In this document: positions 29,425 to 39,100 of the stretch, in pieces
How positions within the stretch are numbered: position 1 is the stretch's first letter
Layout of the letters: every line of letters starts with the position of its first letter
NCBI GenBank assembly: GCA_900299185.1
Contig: OMIV01000265.1
Coordinates: 1-50,361, forward strand
Reading direction: 5' to 3'
Origin: Planctomycetaceae bacterium
GTDB taxonomy: Bacteria > Planctomycetota > Planctomycetia > Planctomycetales > Planctomycetaceae
DNA: 50,361 bases
Made by a program: the position numbers and the translations under genes
The notes under the pieces: model-generated
The model's database searches: none
What the model was told of the DNA's origin: nothing
What the model saw: the letters and a program-made list of their open reading frames with translations, nothing else

Positions 29425-31302
29425 ATGGGATCACCGACTTCAATGTTGTCTGAGTTCTGGACCAACCGCCGGATGGTGGTCATCGCCGTGGCCGCGTTGC
29501 TCGGAATCGCAATTCATCTGGTGATGAGATTCGGGCTGCAGTCGGACGAGCGAATCACACTACTACCGTTGTGGTTCGTGCTCGCGTTCGGCGGAGTGCC
29601 ACTAGTGATTGGTCTGCTCAAGAAAGTCGTGGCATTCGAATTCGGGTCAGACTTGCTCGCGGGGTTGTCTATCGTCACCGCCGTGTTGCTGGGCGAGCAC
29701 CTGGCCGGAGCACTTGTGGTGTTGATGCTGTCGGGTGGCGAGGCCATCGAAAGCTACGCCGTGCGAAGTGCGTCGTCGGTCCTGCGAGCACTCGCGCAGC
29801 GGATGCCCTCGATCGCACATCGCCGCCAAGACGGACAAGTTGTGGACGTGCCCTTAAGCGATGTCGTCATCGGTGACACGTTGGTGATGTTTCCTCACGA
29901 CGCTTGCCCGGTCGACGGAGTGGTCATCGAAGGTCACGGCGTGATGGACGAGTCCTTCTTAACCGGCGAACCGTTTCAGATGTCGAAGACGCCAGGCTCC
30001 GAAGTCATTTCGGGAGCAGTGAATGGCGAGTCCGCATTGACCATCCAAGCCACTCGGCCTGCCGCAGATTCTCGCTACGCCAAGATCATGCAGGTGATGC
30101 GAGCAGCCGAACAAAACCGCCCGCGCATGCGGCGACTCGGTGACACGCTGGGGGCGTACTACACGCCGTTAGCGGTACTGATTGCGTTAGCCGCTTGGGC
30201 GATCAGCGGTCAGTCGCAGCGATTCCTGGCGGTGCTCGTTGTCGCCACTCCTTGCCCACTGCTGATTGCGATTCCCGTGGCCATCATCGGCGCCATCTCG
30301 TTATCAGCGAGACGCGGCATCATTGTGAAGAACCCGGTGGTCCTAGAGACGATCGCCACTTGTCGCACTGCCATTTTTGATAAGACGGGCACGCTGACCT
30401 ACGGACGCCCGCGACTCACCGATCAATTCTTGGCCGCCGGCGAGGACGCTCAATACGTGTTGAGATTGGTGGCGAGCTTGGAGCGGTACTCAAAACATCC
30501 ATTAGCTCAAGCCATTCTTGCAGCTGCCGAGTCCGATCATCTCGCCTTACAAGACGTCACCGAAATCAGCGAGCCGCCAGGACAAGGAGTGCGAGGAACC
30601 GTCGATGGTCACGTCGTTCGAATTGCCAGCCACGGGATGTTGACCAAGCACCCTGTCCCCGGCAGCGATCAGATGCCAGCTCATGCAGGCGGCCTCGAGT
30701 GCATGATCGTAATCGACGAACGCTTTGCAGCGACCTATCGCTTTCGTGACGAACCACGAGTCGAAGGCGTGTCGTTCATCAAGCACCTCAATCCTCGCCA
30801 TCACATCAATCACGTGATGATCGTGTCGGGCGATCGTGAGTCCGAAGTGAGATATCTCGCCGAGCGGATTGGCATCAGCGAGATCCACGCCGAGAAGACT
30901 CCCGAGGAGAAAGTGACCATTGTCCTCGCTGAAACCAAGAAATCGCGGACGCTGTATGTCGGCGACGGCATCAACGATGCCCCGGCCTTGATGTCGGCAA
31001 CCGTTGGAGTAGCCATCGGACAAAACAGCGACATCACCACCGAGTCAGCCGGTGTCGTGATCATGGATAGCTCGTTGGAGAAGGTCGACGAGTTCATGCA
31101 CATCAGCAGTCGTATGCGAGAGATCGTGCTGCAAAGTGCCATTGGCGGTATGGCCTTAAGCGTGATCGGCATGGCCTTCGCGAGCGTTGGTCTGTTGTCT
31201 CCCGTCGCCGGCGCTCTCTGCCAAGAGATCATCGACGTCGCCGCCATCTTCAACGCTCTCCGCGCCGCTATCCCACCCCGTGAACTCACCGACTTCGAAT
31301 AG
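29425..31302 (+). CDS. Heavy-metal P1B-type ATPase with TPC motif
   Basis: A 625-residue membrane pump. Transmembrane segments occur at about 16-35, 45-65, 70-115, 245-300 and 560-610. The actuator domain contains 'FLTGEP', the membrane metal-site motif TPCP has Cys277, DKTGTLT has phosphorylated Asp319, then SKHPLA and GDGINDAPAL. There is no N-terminal Cys-rich or His-rich metal-binding domain. TPC instead of CPC or SPC, together with 'QEIIDV' in the last helix, points to a less-characterised P1B group whose metal is uncertain (Co, Ni, Fe or Zn possible). ATG 29425. It is divergent from the flagellar operon with no adjacent regulator. Confidence 0.88.
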   Translation: MGSPTSMLSEFWTNRRMVVIAVAALLGIAIHLVMRFGLQSDERITLLPLWFVLAFGGVPLVIGLLKKVVAFEFGSDLLAGLSIVTAVLLGEHLAGALVVLMLSGGEAIESYAVRSASSVLRALAQRMPSIAHRRQDGQVVDVPLSDVVIGDTLVMFPHDACPVDGVVIEGHGVMDESFLTGEPFQMSKTPGSEVISGAVNGESALTIQATRPAADSRYAKIMQVMRAAEQNRPRMRRLGDTLGAYYTPLAVLIALAAWAISGQSQRFLAVLVVATPCPLLIAIPVAIIGAISLSARRGIIVKNPVVLETIATCRTAIFDKTGTLTYGRPRLTDQFLAAGEDAQYVLRLVASLERYSKHPLAQAILAAAESDHLALQDVTEISEPPGQGVRGTVDGHVVRIASHGMLTKHPVPGSDQMPAHAGGLECMIVIDERFAATYRFRDEPRVEGVSFIKHLNPRHHINHVMIVSGDRESEVRYLAERIGISEIHAEKTPEEKVTIVLAETKKSRTLYVGDGINDAPALMSATVGVAIGQNSDITTESAGVVIMDSSLEKVDEFMHISSRMREIVLQSAIGGMALSVIGMAFASVGLLSPVAGALCQEIIDVAAIFNALRAAIPPRELTDFE

Positions 31303-31609
31303 CGGCAAGTTACTTGAGACCTATCGCAGCAGCGGTGATCTGACCGTGCAAATAACGAAGCAACAGAACGCCTTCTCAAAATCGGTGTCGTCTCTGTTAC
31401 TTCCACCCACGACTTCGAATTGCATTTCTGAGTGCGTTGAGAACTGATTCGAGTCACACCCACTCCACACGTCGATGATTGCAGCCGCCTGATCAGACTC
31501 GGTAAGCAATTGCCTCGAACGGAGCTATCTTGCTGACGTGGCGATCAGCGTGGAAATGAATGGTCGATAACCATGACAGTGGCTCGATTGACCTCTGGGA
31601 GCGGATGAA
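31303..31609. other. Intergenic region, no gene seen
   Basis: A 307-base leader before the kinase-SUMF1 gene. No gene, strong hairpin or clear promoter boxes were recognised. GGGAG at about 31597-31601 is the ribosome binding site for the TTG start at 31610. Confidence 0.35.
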
Positions 31610-33880
31610 TTGGCTAACGAATTCGGCTCGGCGAAGAAGCATGAATCCAGCTCCGGCCAGAGCAGCGCCGAAAACGCCGTGACTGTTTATCGCGACTTTC
31701 ATGGCGACCAGCAGCAATCAGATCAGGCAGACGATGTTTCGCCAGAGAACAGCGTTGCGGACACAGTGAAGATTAATGCCAGCTCCGACGTTGTAGCCTC
31801 GTCGGCAGCAACGCCGTTTCGAGAGCAAGACGGTGCTGTCATCGATCAGTATCTGTTGGTTAAGAAGCTCGGTCAGGGGGGGATGGGCAGCGTGTGGAAG
31901 GCGCTGCATCTCAAGCTGCAAAAGCATGTCGCGCTCAAGCTGTTGCCACAGGAGTGGAATCAAAATCCCACCTTGCTGGCGCGGTTTGAGCGCGAGATGA
32001 AAGCCGTCGGTCGCTTAGAGCATCCCAACATCGTGCGGGCGCTGGATGCCGGTGAGGCTCAGGGGCACCACTTTCTGGTGATGGAGCTGGTCGAAGGAGA
32101 TGACCTTAGCGTGCTGGTGAAGCGACATGGACCGGTCACGGTGGCCGAGGCGTGCGAGTTCATCATGCAGGCCGCGCGAGGTCTCGCGTCTGCGCATGCC
32201 AGCGGGCTCATCCATCGAGACATCAAGCCGGGCAACCTGATGCTCAACCCACAGGGCGTCATCAAGATCCTCGATATGGGGCTTGCTCGCATTCAGGACG
32301 ACATCGCTCAGCCAACCGACAAAACGCAAGACAGCCCGCTGACGAGCTTTGGTCAGATACTGGGTACTCCGGATTACATGGCTCCCGAGCAATGGGAGAA
32401 CACGCAAGCGGTCGGAGCACGCACGGATTTGTATGCGCTTGGTTGTGCGTTGTTCTTGCTGCTGGTGGGACGTGCTCCATTCAATGACGAGAAGCATTCA
32501 ACCTTGGTCGCCAAGATGAAGGGCCACACGATGGAAGTGGTGCCCGACTTGGTCCGCGCGCGGCGAGATGCGCTCGCCACCCAGTCGCATCTGAAAGGCG
32601 ATGACATACCGCCTGAGCTGAATGCGATTTATCAGCGACTGATGGCGCGACTGCCCGAAGACCGCTTCGAGTCAGGAGAAGAACTCGCATTGTCTCTTGA
32701 GTCGTGCTTGCGATCGTTATCGCGAACAGTGCCTGCGGTCCTGGGCCAGAGCATGCTCGGCAGACCTGTAAAAACTTCAACACCTGAGAATTCCGCGAGC
32801 GCAGCCACACGCCCAATTCAGACCGAGAGCAGCGACGCCTCGACGATCACGCACGTGAATTCCACGGAGCGAGCTTCACGTCTTAGTCGCGTTTTGATGG
32901 TCGCCGTCGTTGTTGCGAGTGCTGCTCTGATTGCCGGAGTCATCTTCAAGAAGCCGCCATCAGAGCCGATCACAAAGATCGCGCCGCCCGTTGAACAGCC
33001 CGAGCCAGTGACGAATCCCTCAATTGGTTGGCACGGCTTGCCGATCGATCCGCCCAAGCTCGCGGTGGTGCCGTTTGGTGCCGATGAAGCGCAAGCTCAC
33101 CAGAAAGCCTGGGCCGAGCATCTCAAAGTACGAATCGAAATCGAGAACCACATCGGCATGAAGTTTCGGTTCATCCCGCCCGGCGAAATGGCGATCGGTC
33201 TCGGCACGCGCGAGCAACCGCAACGCGAGCTGAAGCGGCTCGAACAGTCGTACTACCTCAGCACAACCGAAGTCACCGTCGGCCAGTTCCAGAAGTTTGT
33301 GAAGGCCACTGGCTACATGGCCGAGCTCGACAAGTTCAAACCCGAACTCACGTGGAATGCACCGGGCTATGCCGTCTCTGACGAGCTGCCGGTCAACTAC
33401 GTCAGCCCAGCCGATGCCGCAGCCTTCTGTGATTGGCTCAGCAAGCCACCGGAAGGTGCGGATCAGGAAGCCGACGATGCAACTCGAAAGGTGCGTTACC
33501 GACTGCCGACCGTGTTGGAATGGCAATTCGCCTGCGCCGCAGGCGGCGAGGGACCATTTGGTTTTGTGAAGGAGCCTCAAGACCTACTCGACTTTGCATG
33601 GCTCAAAGAGAACATCGAGGGCAAACCGACTCACGTCCAGCCCGTGGGGACGAAGCGCGCGAACCCGTTTGGTCTCTCGGACATGCTGGGCAATGTTTGG
33701 GAGTGGAACCAATGGCCCGTCGCTGGCGATGTCGGAATCTGCGGCTGCGGCTACGACAACCCGGCGAATTCAGCGTTTGTTGAGCGTCGCTATCAAGGAA
33801 ATTGGTACCGCAACGAGAACGTCGGCTTTCGCGTGTTGAGAGAGCTCGATCCGGTCACTCTCCCAAAGTCTGATGAGTGA
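31610..33880 (+). CDS. Ser/Thr kinase fused through a TM helix to a SUMF1/FGE-like domain
   Basis: A 756-residue fusion. A polar N-terminal region (1-75) precedes the kinase domain (about 80-365: GQGGMGSVW, Lys110, HRDIKPGN with Asp204, 'DMGLA' in place of DFG, APEQW). A single TM helix lies near 427-446, then a Pro-rich linker, then a formylglycine-generating-enzyme-like domain (about 515-750: 'FRFIPPGEMAIG', 'STTEVTVGQFQKF', 'YRLPTVLEWQFA', 'GNVWEW', 'ENVGFRVLRE'). By topology the SUMF1-like part would be extracytoplasmic. The usual RGGSW strand reads 'VGICGCGYDN', so true FGE activity is doubtful; a ligand-sensing or structural role is more likely. The start codon is TTG. Confidence 0.85.
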   Translation: MANEFGSAKKHESSSGQSSAENAVTVYRDFHGDQQQSDQADDVSPENSVADTVKINASSDVVASSAATPFREQDGAVIDQYLLVKKLGQGGMGSVWKALHLKLQKHVALKLLPQEWNQNPTLLARFEREMKAVGRLEHPNIVRALDAGEAQGHHFLVMELVEGDDLSVLVKRHGPVTVAEACEFIMQAARGLASAHASGLIHRDIKPGNLMLNPQGVIKILDMGLARIQDDIAQPTDKTQDSPLTSFGQILGTPDYMAPEQWENTQAVGARTDLYALGCALFLLLVGRAPFNDEKHSTLVAKMKGHTMEVVPDLVRARRDALATQSHLKGDDIPPELNAIYQRLMARLPEDRFESGEELALSLESCLRSLSRTVPAVLGQSMLGRPVKTSTPENSASAATRPIQTESSDASTITHVNSTERASRLSRVLMVAVVVASAALIAGVIFKKPPSEPITKIAPPVEQPEPVTNPSIGWHGLPIDPPKLAVVPFGADEAQAHQKAWAEHLKVRIEIENHIGMKFRFIPPGEMAIGLGTREQPQRELKRLEQSYYLSTTEVTVGQFQKFVKATGYMAELDKFKPELTWNAPGYAVSDELPVNYVSPADAAAFCDWLSKPPEGADQEADDATRKVRYRLPTVLEWQFACAAGGEGPFGFVKEPQDLLDFAWLKENIEGKPTHVQPVGTKRANPFGLSDMLGNVWEWNQWPVAGDVGICGCGYDNPANSAFVERRYQGNWYRNENVGFRVLRELDPVTLPKSDE

Positions 33881-34656
33881 CCGGTACTCGTTCCATCTCA
33901 CAGCTTCGCTGCCTGCAAGCAGCACCGCCTCGCCCGATAACTCTGCATCGCCTTGTACGGCTGCACTATTTCTGACACTTGGCGATATGCAATGAAGCTA
34001 ACTACGTGATGTCGTGGCCTTGCACTTGGCCCAATCAATTCGGGAGCAACCTAAAGAAGATGTCGACGATTTTGTCTCCAGTACCAGCCGTGCTTATCGA
34101 TCAAGTCGCTTCGTGGCCCAGGGAAACGTCGCCCTCTGCGTTCGGCGAGAGATAAAGCGTACCCGTCAAAAACTATCTGCGGCTGGTTGCAATGCCGTCA
34201 CTTCGAGTCTGTCACTCCTCATCACCGCATTGAGATTTGTGGTTTCAAAGACTTCGAAACTTCCAACTTTCGTCGCCACCGCGGAAGCGAGAGAGCGTTT
34301 GGTAGGCTTTAAGAATACCGTCGCATCGCGACTCGACATGAGAAGTTAGCCGAATACTTCTTGGCGATAATTCACATCGGCGTGATTCGCCGATGCCTCA
34401 ACTTCGCCGCAGCAAGATCGATTTATTTTGGACACGGCCTCACCTGCAACTAGTTGGAAAAAGCCCGTGTTCTCTAGCGAACTTAAGACGGCGTTCATTC
34501 AACGCCTTTGAGGTTTCGTCACTCAAAGATCGGATCTCCGAGCGAAGTTCGGTTTGGTGGCTGCAGCAGGTAATTCTAATTGCGGTCTTGAGTGCGACCG
34601 TTGAGACTGCGGCCTCTACTTGGACTGGCATTCTTACTCAAACCTCGGAGGCCTCT
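33881..34656. other. Intergenic region, no convincing gene
   Basis: 776 bases before the sulfatase. A perfect 8-bp hairpin CATCGGCG (34375-34382)/CGCCGATG (34388-34395) with a five-base loop is present. A 111-codon plus-strand frame at 34014-34349 has no family resemblance or clear ribosome binding site. The sulfatase frame also stays open upstream to 34393, but that part lacks a signal peptide and is judged leader. Confidence 0.35.
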
Positions 34657-36000
34657 ATGCGAAGTGCGTTGTTACTCGTTGCTGCTCTGCTGAGCTTTTT
34701 GCATGTCGATCGTTTGATCGCGGCGGACGACAAAACCACGAAGCCCAACATTCTCTTCATCCTCGCTGATGACTTTGGATTGGACGGCGTCGGCTGCTAT
34801 GGCTCGGATCGCTTCAAGGGCAAGACGCCCAATCTCGACGCGCTCGCGGAGTCAGGCACGCGATTCACTCATTGCTACGCGATGCCTCTCTGCGGACCGT
34901 CGCGCTGCACGATCATGACGGGCCGCTATGGCTTTCGAACGGGCGGCGCATCGAATCAAACCGCCGGGCATCCATCGTTCAAAGATGAGCCGTCGATCGC
35001 ACGCACGCTCAAACAAGCCGGGTATGCAACCGGAATGGCCGGGAAGTGGCGACAGATGGGCGACACGCCGGGCAATTGGGGCTTCGATGAATGGATCACC
35101 GATCCGACCGCCGGCGGTTGGTATTGGAGGAACAGCTACACCAAGAACGGCAAGCTCATCGAGACGAAAGACGACGTCTACAACCCTGATGTCTGCATGG
35201 GCTTCACGCTCGACTTTCTGCGACGCCATAAAGAGCAGCCCTTCTTCTTTTACTTCCCTTCGCACTTGATTCACGGCCCGATTCTGAAGACTCCCGACAG
35301 CAAGGTTGATGGCAAGTCGAACCTCTATGAAGACAACGTCGCGTACCTCGATAAGCAGGTCGGGCAGCTCGTCGCCGAGATCGACAAACTCGGTCTACGC
35401 GAGAAGACGATGATCCTCTTCAGCGGCGATAACGGCACCGCCAGGTTCGGCGCCGAACAATCAATCCTCAACGGTCGCCACATCCACGGGCAGAAGGGAT
35501 CGATGCTCGAAGGCGGAGCACGAGTCCCGCTGATCGCCAGTTGGAAAGGCACGCTGCCCGGCAAGCAAGTGCGGCATGACCTCATCGACTTCAGCGACAC
35601 CTTTGCGACGTTTGCGGAACTCGGTGGAGCCAAGCTGCCCGACGGAGTGACGTTCGATAGTCGCAGCTTCGCCCCCGCGCTGCGCGGCCAGAAAGGCACG
35701 CCGCGTGAATGGGCCTTCGTGCAACTCGGCGGCAAGTGGTATGTGCGCGAGCCCGGCTTCAAGCTGACTCAAAGCGGCGATCTGTTCGACATGAGCGATG
35801 CGCCGTTCGTCGAGAAGCCAGTTGCTAAAGACTCGGAATCAGCCGAGGCCAAAGCAGCCCGAGCACGTCTGCAAGCAGTCCTCGACAAGCTCAACCCTGC
35901 ATCTGGAAAAGCATCGGCCGATGAGCCGCCGAAGAAACGCAAAGCTCTCAAGAAGAAGAACAAAGTGAAGACGGCGGCGGTCGCGTCAATTGAAAACTGA
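34657..36000 (+). CDS. Secreted Cys-type sulfatase
   Basis: A 447-residue arylsulfatase-family hydrolase, removing sulfate from esters, probably polysaccharides. The signal peptide (1-22) ends 'LIAADD'. The metal-binding start is 'NILFILADDFGLDGVG'. The formylglycine site is Cys79 in CGPSR, followed by 'CTIMTGR'. 'HLIHGP' and 'FSGDNGT' supply further metal and substrate ligands. The second sulfatase signature, normally GKWHLG, reads 'GKWRQMG', so Arg132 replaces the usual His. The tail is Lys-rich. ATG 34657 has GGAGG upstream. It needs a formylglycine-generating enzyme; none is certain in the window. Confidence 0.9.
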   Translation: MRSALLLVAALLSFLHVDRLIAADDKTTKPNILFILADDFGLDGVGCYGSDRFKGKTPNLDALAESGTRFTHCYAMPLCGPSRCTIMTGRYGFRTGGASNQTAGHPSFKDEPSIARTLKQAGYATGMAGKWRQMGDTPGNWGFDEWITDPTAGGWYWRNSYTKNGKLIETKDDVYNPDVCMGFTLDFLRRHKEQPFFFYFPSHLIHGPILKTPDSKVDGKSNLYEDNVAYLDKQVGQLVAEIDKLGLREKTMILFSGDNGTARFGAEQSILNGRHIHGQKGSMLEGGARVPLIASWKGTLPGKQVRHDLIDFSDTFATFAELGGAKLPDGVTFDSRSFAPALRGQKGTPREWAFVQLGGKWYVREPGFKLTQSGDLFDMSDAPFVEKPVAKDSESAEAKAARARLQAVLDKLNPASGKASADEPPKKRKALKKKNKVKTAAVASIEN

Positions 36001-36054
36001 AACGAGAAGTAGCCTCTGAAACATCTCGAGGCGTTGAGCAACGTTCCGCAGCAT

Positions 36055-36084
36055 GTTGGCCGCCGGTGAGTTCCGGCGGCCAAC
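36055..36084. terminator. Strong hairpin between convergent sulfatase and FG-GAP genes
   Basis: A perfect 12-bp inverted repeat, GTTGGCCGCCGG (36055-36066) and CCGGCGGCCAAC (36073-36084), closes a six-base loop. It lies 55 bases after each of the two facing stop codons (sulfatase and the minus-strand gene ending at 36139). No T-tract follows on either side; a bidirectional terminator is the likely role. Confidence 0.55.
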
Positions 36085-36138
36085 GAGCGTGCCGTTCAAT
36101 TCAAGATGCTCGCATTGCCCTGCCACCAGTCGAGGATC

Positions 36139-39100
36139 TCACTCCGTCGTAAAGAACTTGCGCCAGAATTCCTTGCGGCTTTGCTCGCGAACCTGACTCG
36201 CGAATGGACGCGGTGCGTAGTTCGGAGTGCCTTCGGGATCCGGATAGCCTTGCATCCCAACATACGGCAACGGGTCGATCGTTTGGCCATAGACCGTGTT
36301 GAGATCCGCGTCTTTGTCCCAACCGACGTTGTGCAAGATGTAATCTCGCTTCCAGCCGTTCGGCAGATCGGCAGTGGCTTTGAATCGCAACTGCAGCTCG
36401 TCACCCGCACCAAGCGTGACTTGGCGGTTGTCTTGAGCCGTCACCAGGTCAGTCACTCGACCATAACCCGTGAGTCGACCATCCAACGGCGGCCAGGAAG
36501 TGAGCGGTGCGAGTTGTGAGTAGTCGTAACGCTCGGGACCGAACTGCGGATGCGGGCTTTGCATCGAGAAGCCGCGGTAGCGCAACTCAGCAGCGACCAG
36601 CGGTTGCTCGGTCGAGCGAACTTCGACCGGTGCTTCATCGACCGTGAAGAAGATCTGATCCCAATACAGCTCCATCGTCGTCGCGATGCGGACGCGATAG
36701 TCGTTCGTCAGAAACGCATCCGACAGATTGACAACGATTGTCTTCGTCTTCCCGCCGGGGAAGCCCATGAAGGGTCGCACCTGCTGCCATTCACCCTTGG
36801 CGTCCGGCATCCAAATCGACGGCGGCTGAGTCGCCTCCAGATCGGGCCGCTGCGAGATCGCGATGTTGAGTGACGTATCCGTCGGCTTCATCCAGCCGGT
36901 GAGGAACAGCTTGATCTGTTTCGAGCCCTTGAGGTCGCCAAGCGATAGCTCGACATGATGCGGCTCCGTCAGTCCTTGTTTGATGCGGCGATCGAACGCG
37001 CGGACGTATTGATCGTCTCGTTTGCTGAGCAGCGGCAGCACATCACGACCTCGCTGATCGACAGCAGCAAGCGGCGTCTTCGGCGACTTCACGGTATGAA
37101 CTTGGAACTCCGCAAGATCCGACGGGCCGACCTTCTCATTCGAGAAGATCTCTACGTCAGCCGGATGATCAATCGCGAGTAGTCGCACCGAGTCGATGTA
37201 ACCAATCTCCCACAGCTCTTCTGTGAGGCTTAAGAGGTACTCGCCGTTCTTGGCTTTCAGTCGGTCGCCATCGATCTTGAGGAACTCCCAATCGCGTGTC
37301 GGAGCAAGCACGCCTTCTGCGAACTGCAGCCCGACCGGCGCCGCCCACAAACAGTCCGTGAAGAACGCCATGCGTTCTCCGTCCCAGGTGTAAAGATACG
37401 GACACGAACCCTTCAGCTTCTGCTGCATGCCGACCGTCTGGCCGGGCTTGGGCTCAATGAAGTTTTCAGGAACTCCGTTGGTCCACAGCACCCGCAGTGC
37501 ATCGGCTTTCTCCTTCTTTCCAAGCCCAAAGTGCGTCCATTGCCGGGTCACAACTTGTGGCACATACGACGCACCAGACTTCAGCTCGATCAAACTGCCG
37601 ACGCCCAGAATGTTGACTCGTTCGTTGGGACGTTGAGCTTCCTTGGCGTCCTCCGCACGAATCGGCAAACGCAGCGATTTGTTCGCGTTACCGCCGTCGT
37701 TCGTCACTACCGAGATGTTCTTCGCGGTCGCGACTAACACATCGAGATCGCCGTCTCCGTCAATGTCCTCGGTATCAACGGCAACGATCGAAGCATCGCG
37801 CTCGAACTCCACTGCCAGCGTGAATTCGGCCAGCGGTCCGCCTCGAAGTGTCTGCAACTTGGCTCCCGACCAAACGAGTAAGTCGCGGATGCCGTCGTTG
37901 TCGTAGTCCCAAACCAGGACACCACCCTTAGCCGCTTCGACGATTGGTCGCTGACCAACGATCTTCGTGACTCCGCCGTCAGGATTGGTGGTGCGGACGT
38001 ACTCAACCGACTTCGCTCCGCCGAGCACCAAGTCCCAACTGAAGTTTGAATCGGCATCGATCAAAGCCATGCTCGTCGCGTTTTTGAATTTGGCAGCATC
38101 CTCAGCAAACGGCTGCCAGCGGAACTGGCCATGTAAGACATTTTCCAGCAGCCCGGCTCCGTTCTCACCCAAGCAAACCACATCGATCGACACATTGCGG
38201 TTCCAATCGACCGCAATCATCTGCTTGATGCCTAAGTCCGCCGCAGGCAGCGCGGAGTACGCCGTCACGTCTCCGAAAGTGAAGTCATCGCGGTTGATCC
38301 ACAGCGACATTCCGCTTTTGGCCGACACGACCAAATCAAGATCTCCATCGTGATCAAAGTCGATGGGCAGCGCAGTTAAGACGTCTTTGATCGCGTTGAA
38401 GGCTTCCGCTTGAGGCATCAGGGTCAGCTCGCGACGGCCGTCCTTTCCCGGCCCGTTCTTCCAAACTTGTATGCCGCCTTCGCCCCAAGTCACGACATCC
38501 AGCGATGAATCGGCCACTTCGCCACCGTCCGCCGTCTTGAAGTTGGCGAGCGTGTTGCGGTCACGATCCATGTCGAAGTACGCCGCTCCACGAGTGCCAT
38601 CGGCAAGCTTCTGAGTCGCCACTTCCACCCAAGCCTTCTCGGCTCCGGGACCAAAGACGGTCAGAGCATTGGAACTCAACAAACACAGATCGACTTTGCC
38701 ATCAAGATTGAAGTCCGCCAAACGCACATCGCGGACATCGCTCGCACCGCCGCCTGGCAATTCAACGTTGCTCTGCGACAGCTTGACCGGAATGGAATCA
38801 GGCAAAGAGAGCGCAGCAGTTTTGTTCGTCGCGTAGTACGCAGCGCTGAAGTCATAGACAACGTACTCCAGCAGATGCTTCGCCACGCGTTTCTCGTCCA
38901 ACTGCCGAGCCACCTCGGGCCGCAAGATGTTGACCAAGATCGCGACGTTCGCGCGGATCGGTCCCCAATCTTTATCGGCCTTGGCTTCGGCCAACGCCTT
39001 CAACGTGTTGTCGATGTGCTCTGTCAAATCGATGCGGACAAACTTCTTGACCTTCTCGACGAACGGAGCGAGCACCGTCTTCGCATTGATCAACGTCTCG

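Noticed and set aside
34014-34349. A 111-codon plus-strand gene upstream of the sulfatase
   Set aside because: There is no recognisable domain, no ribosome binding site, and the composition is not gene-like.
34393-34656. N-terminal extension of the sulfatase
   Set aside because: The signal peptide and a GGAGG ribosome binding site are at ATG 34657; the upstream part is unlike any sulfatase.
31610-36000. The SUMF1-like domain and neighbouring sulfatase as a maturation enzyme and its substrate
   Set aside because: The SUMF1-like domain is fused to a kinase by a TM helix, has an altered RGGSW strand, and the genes are separated by 776 bases, so a true FGE role is not supported.
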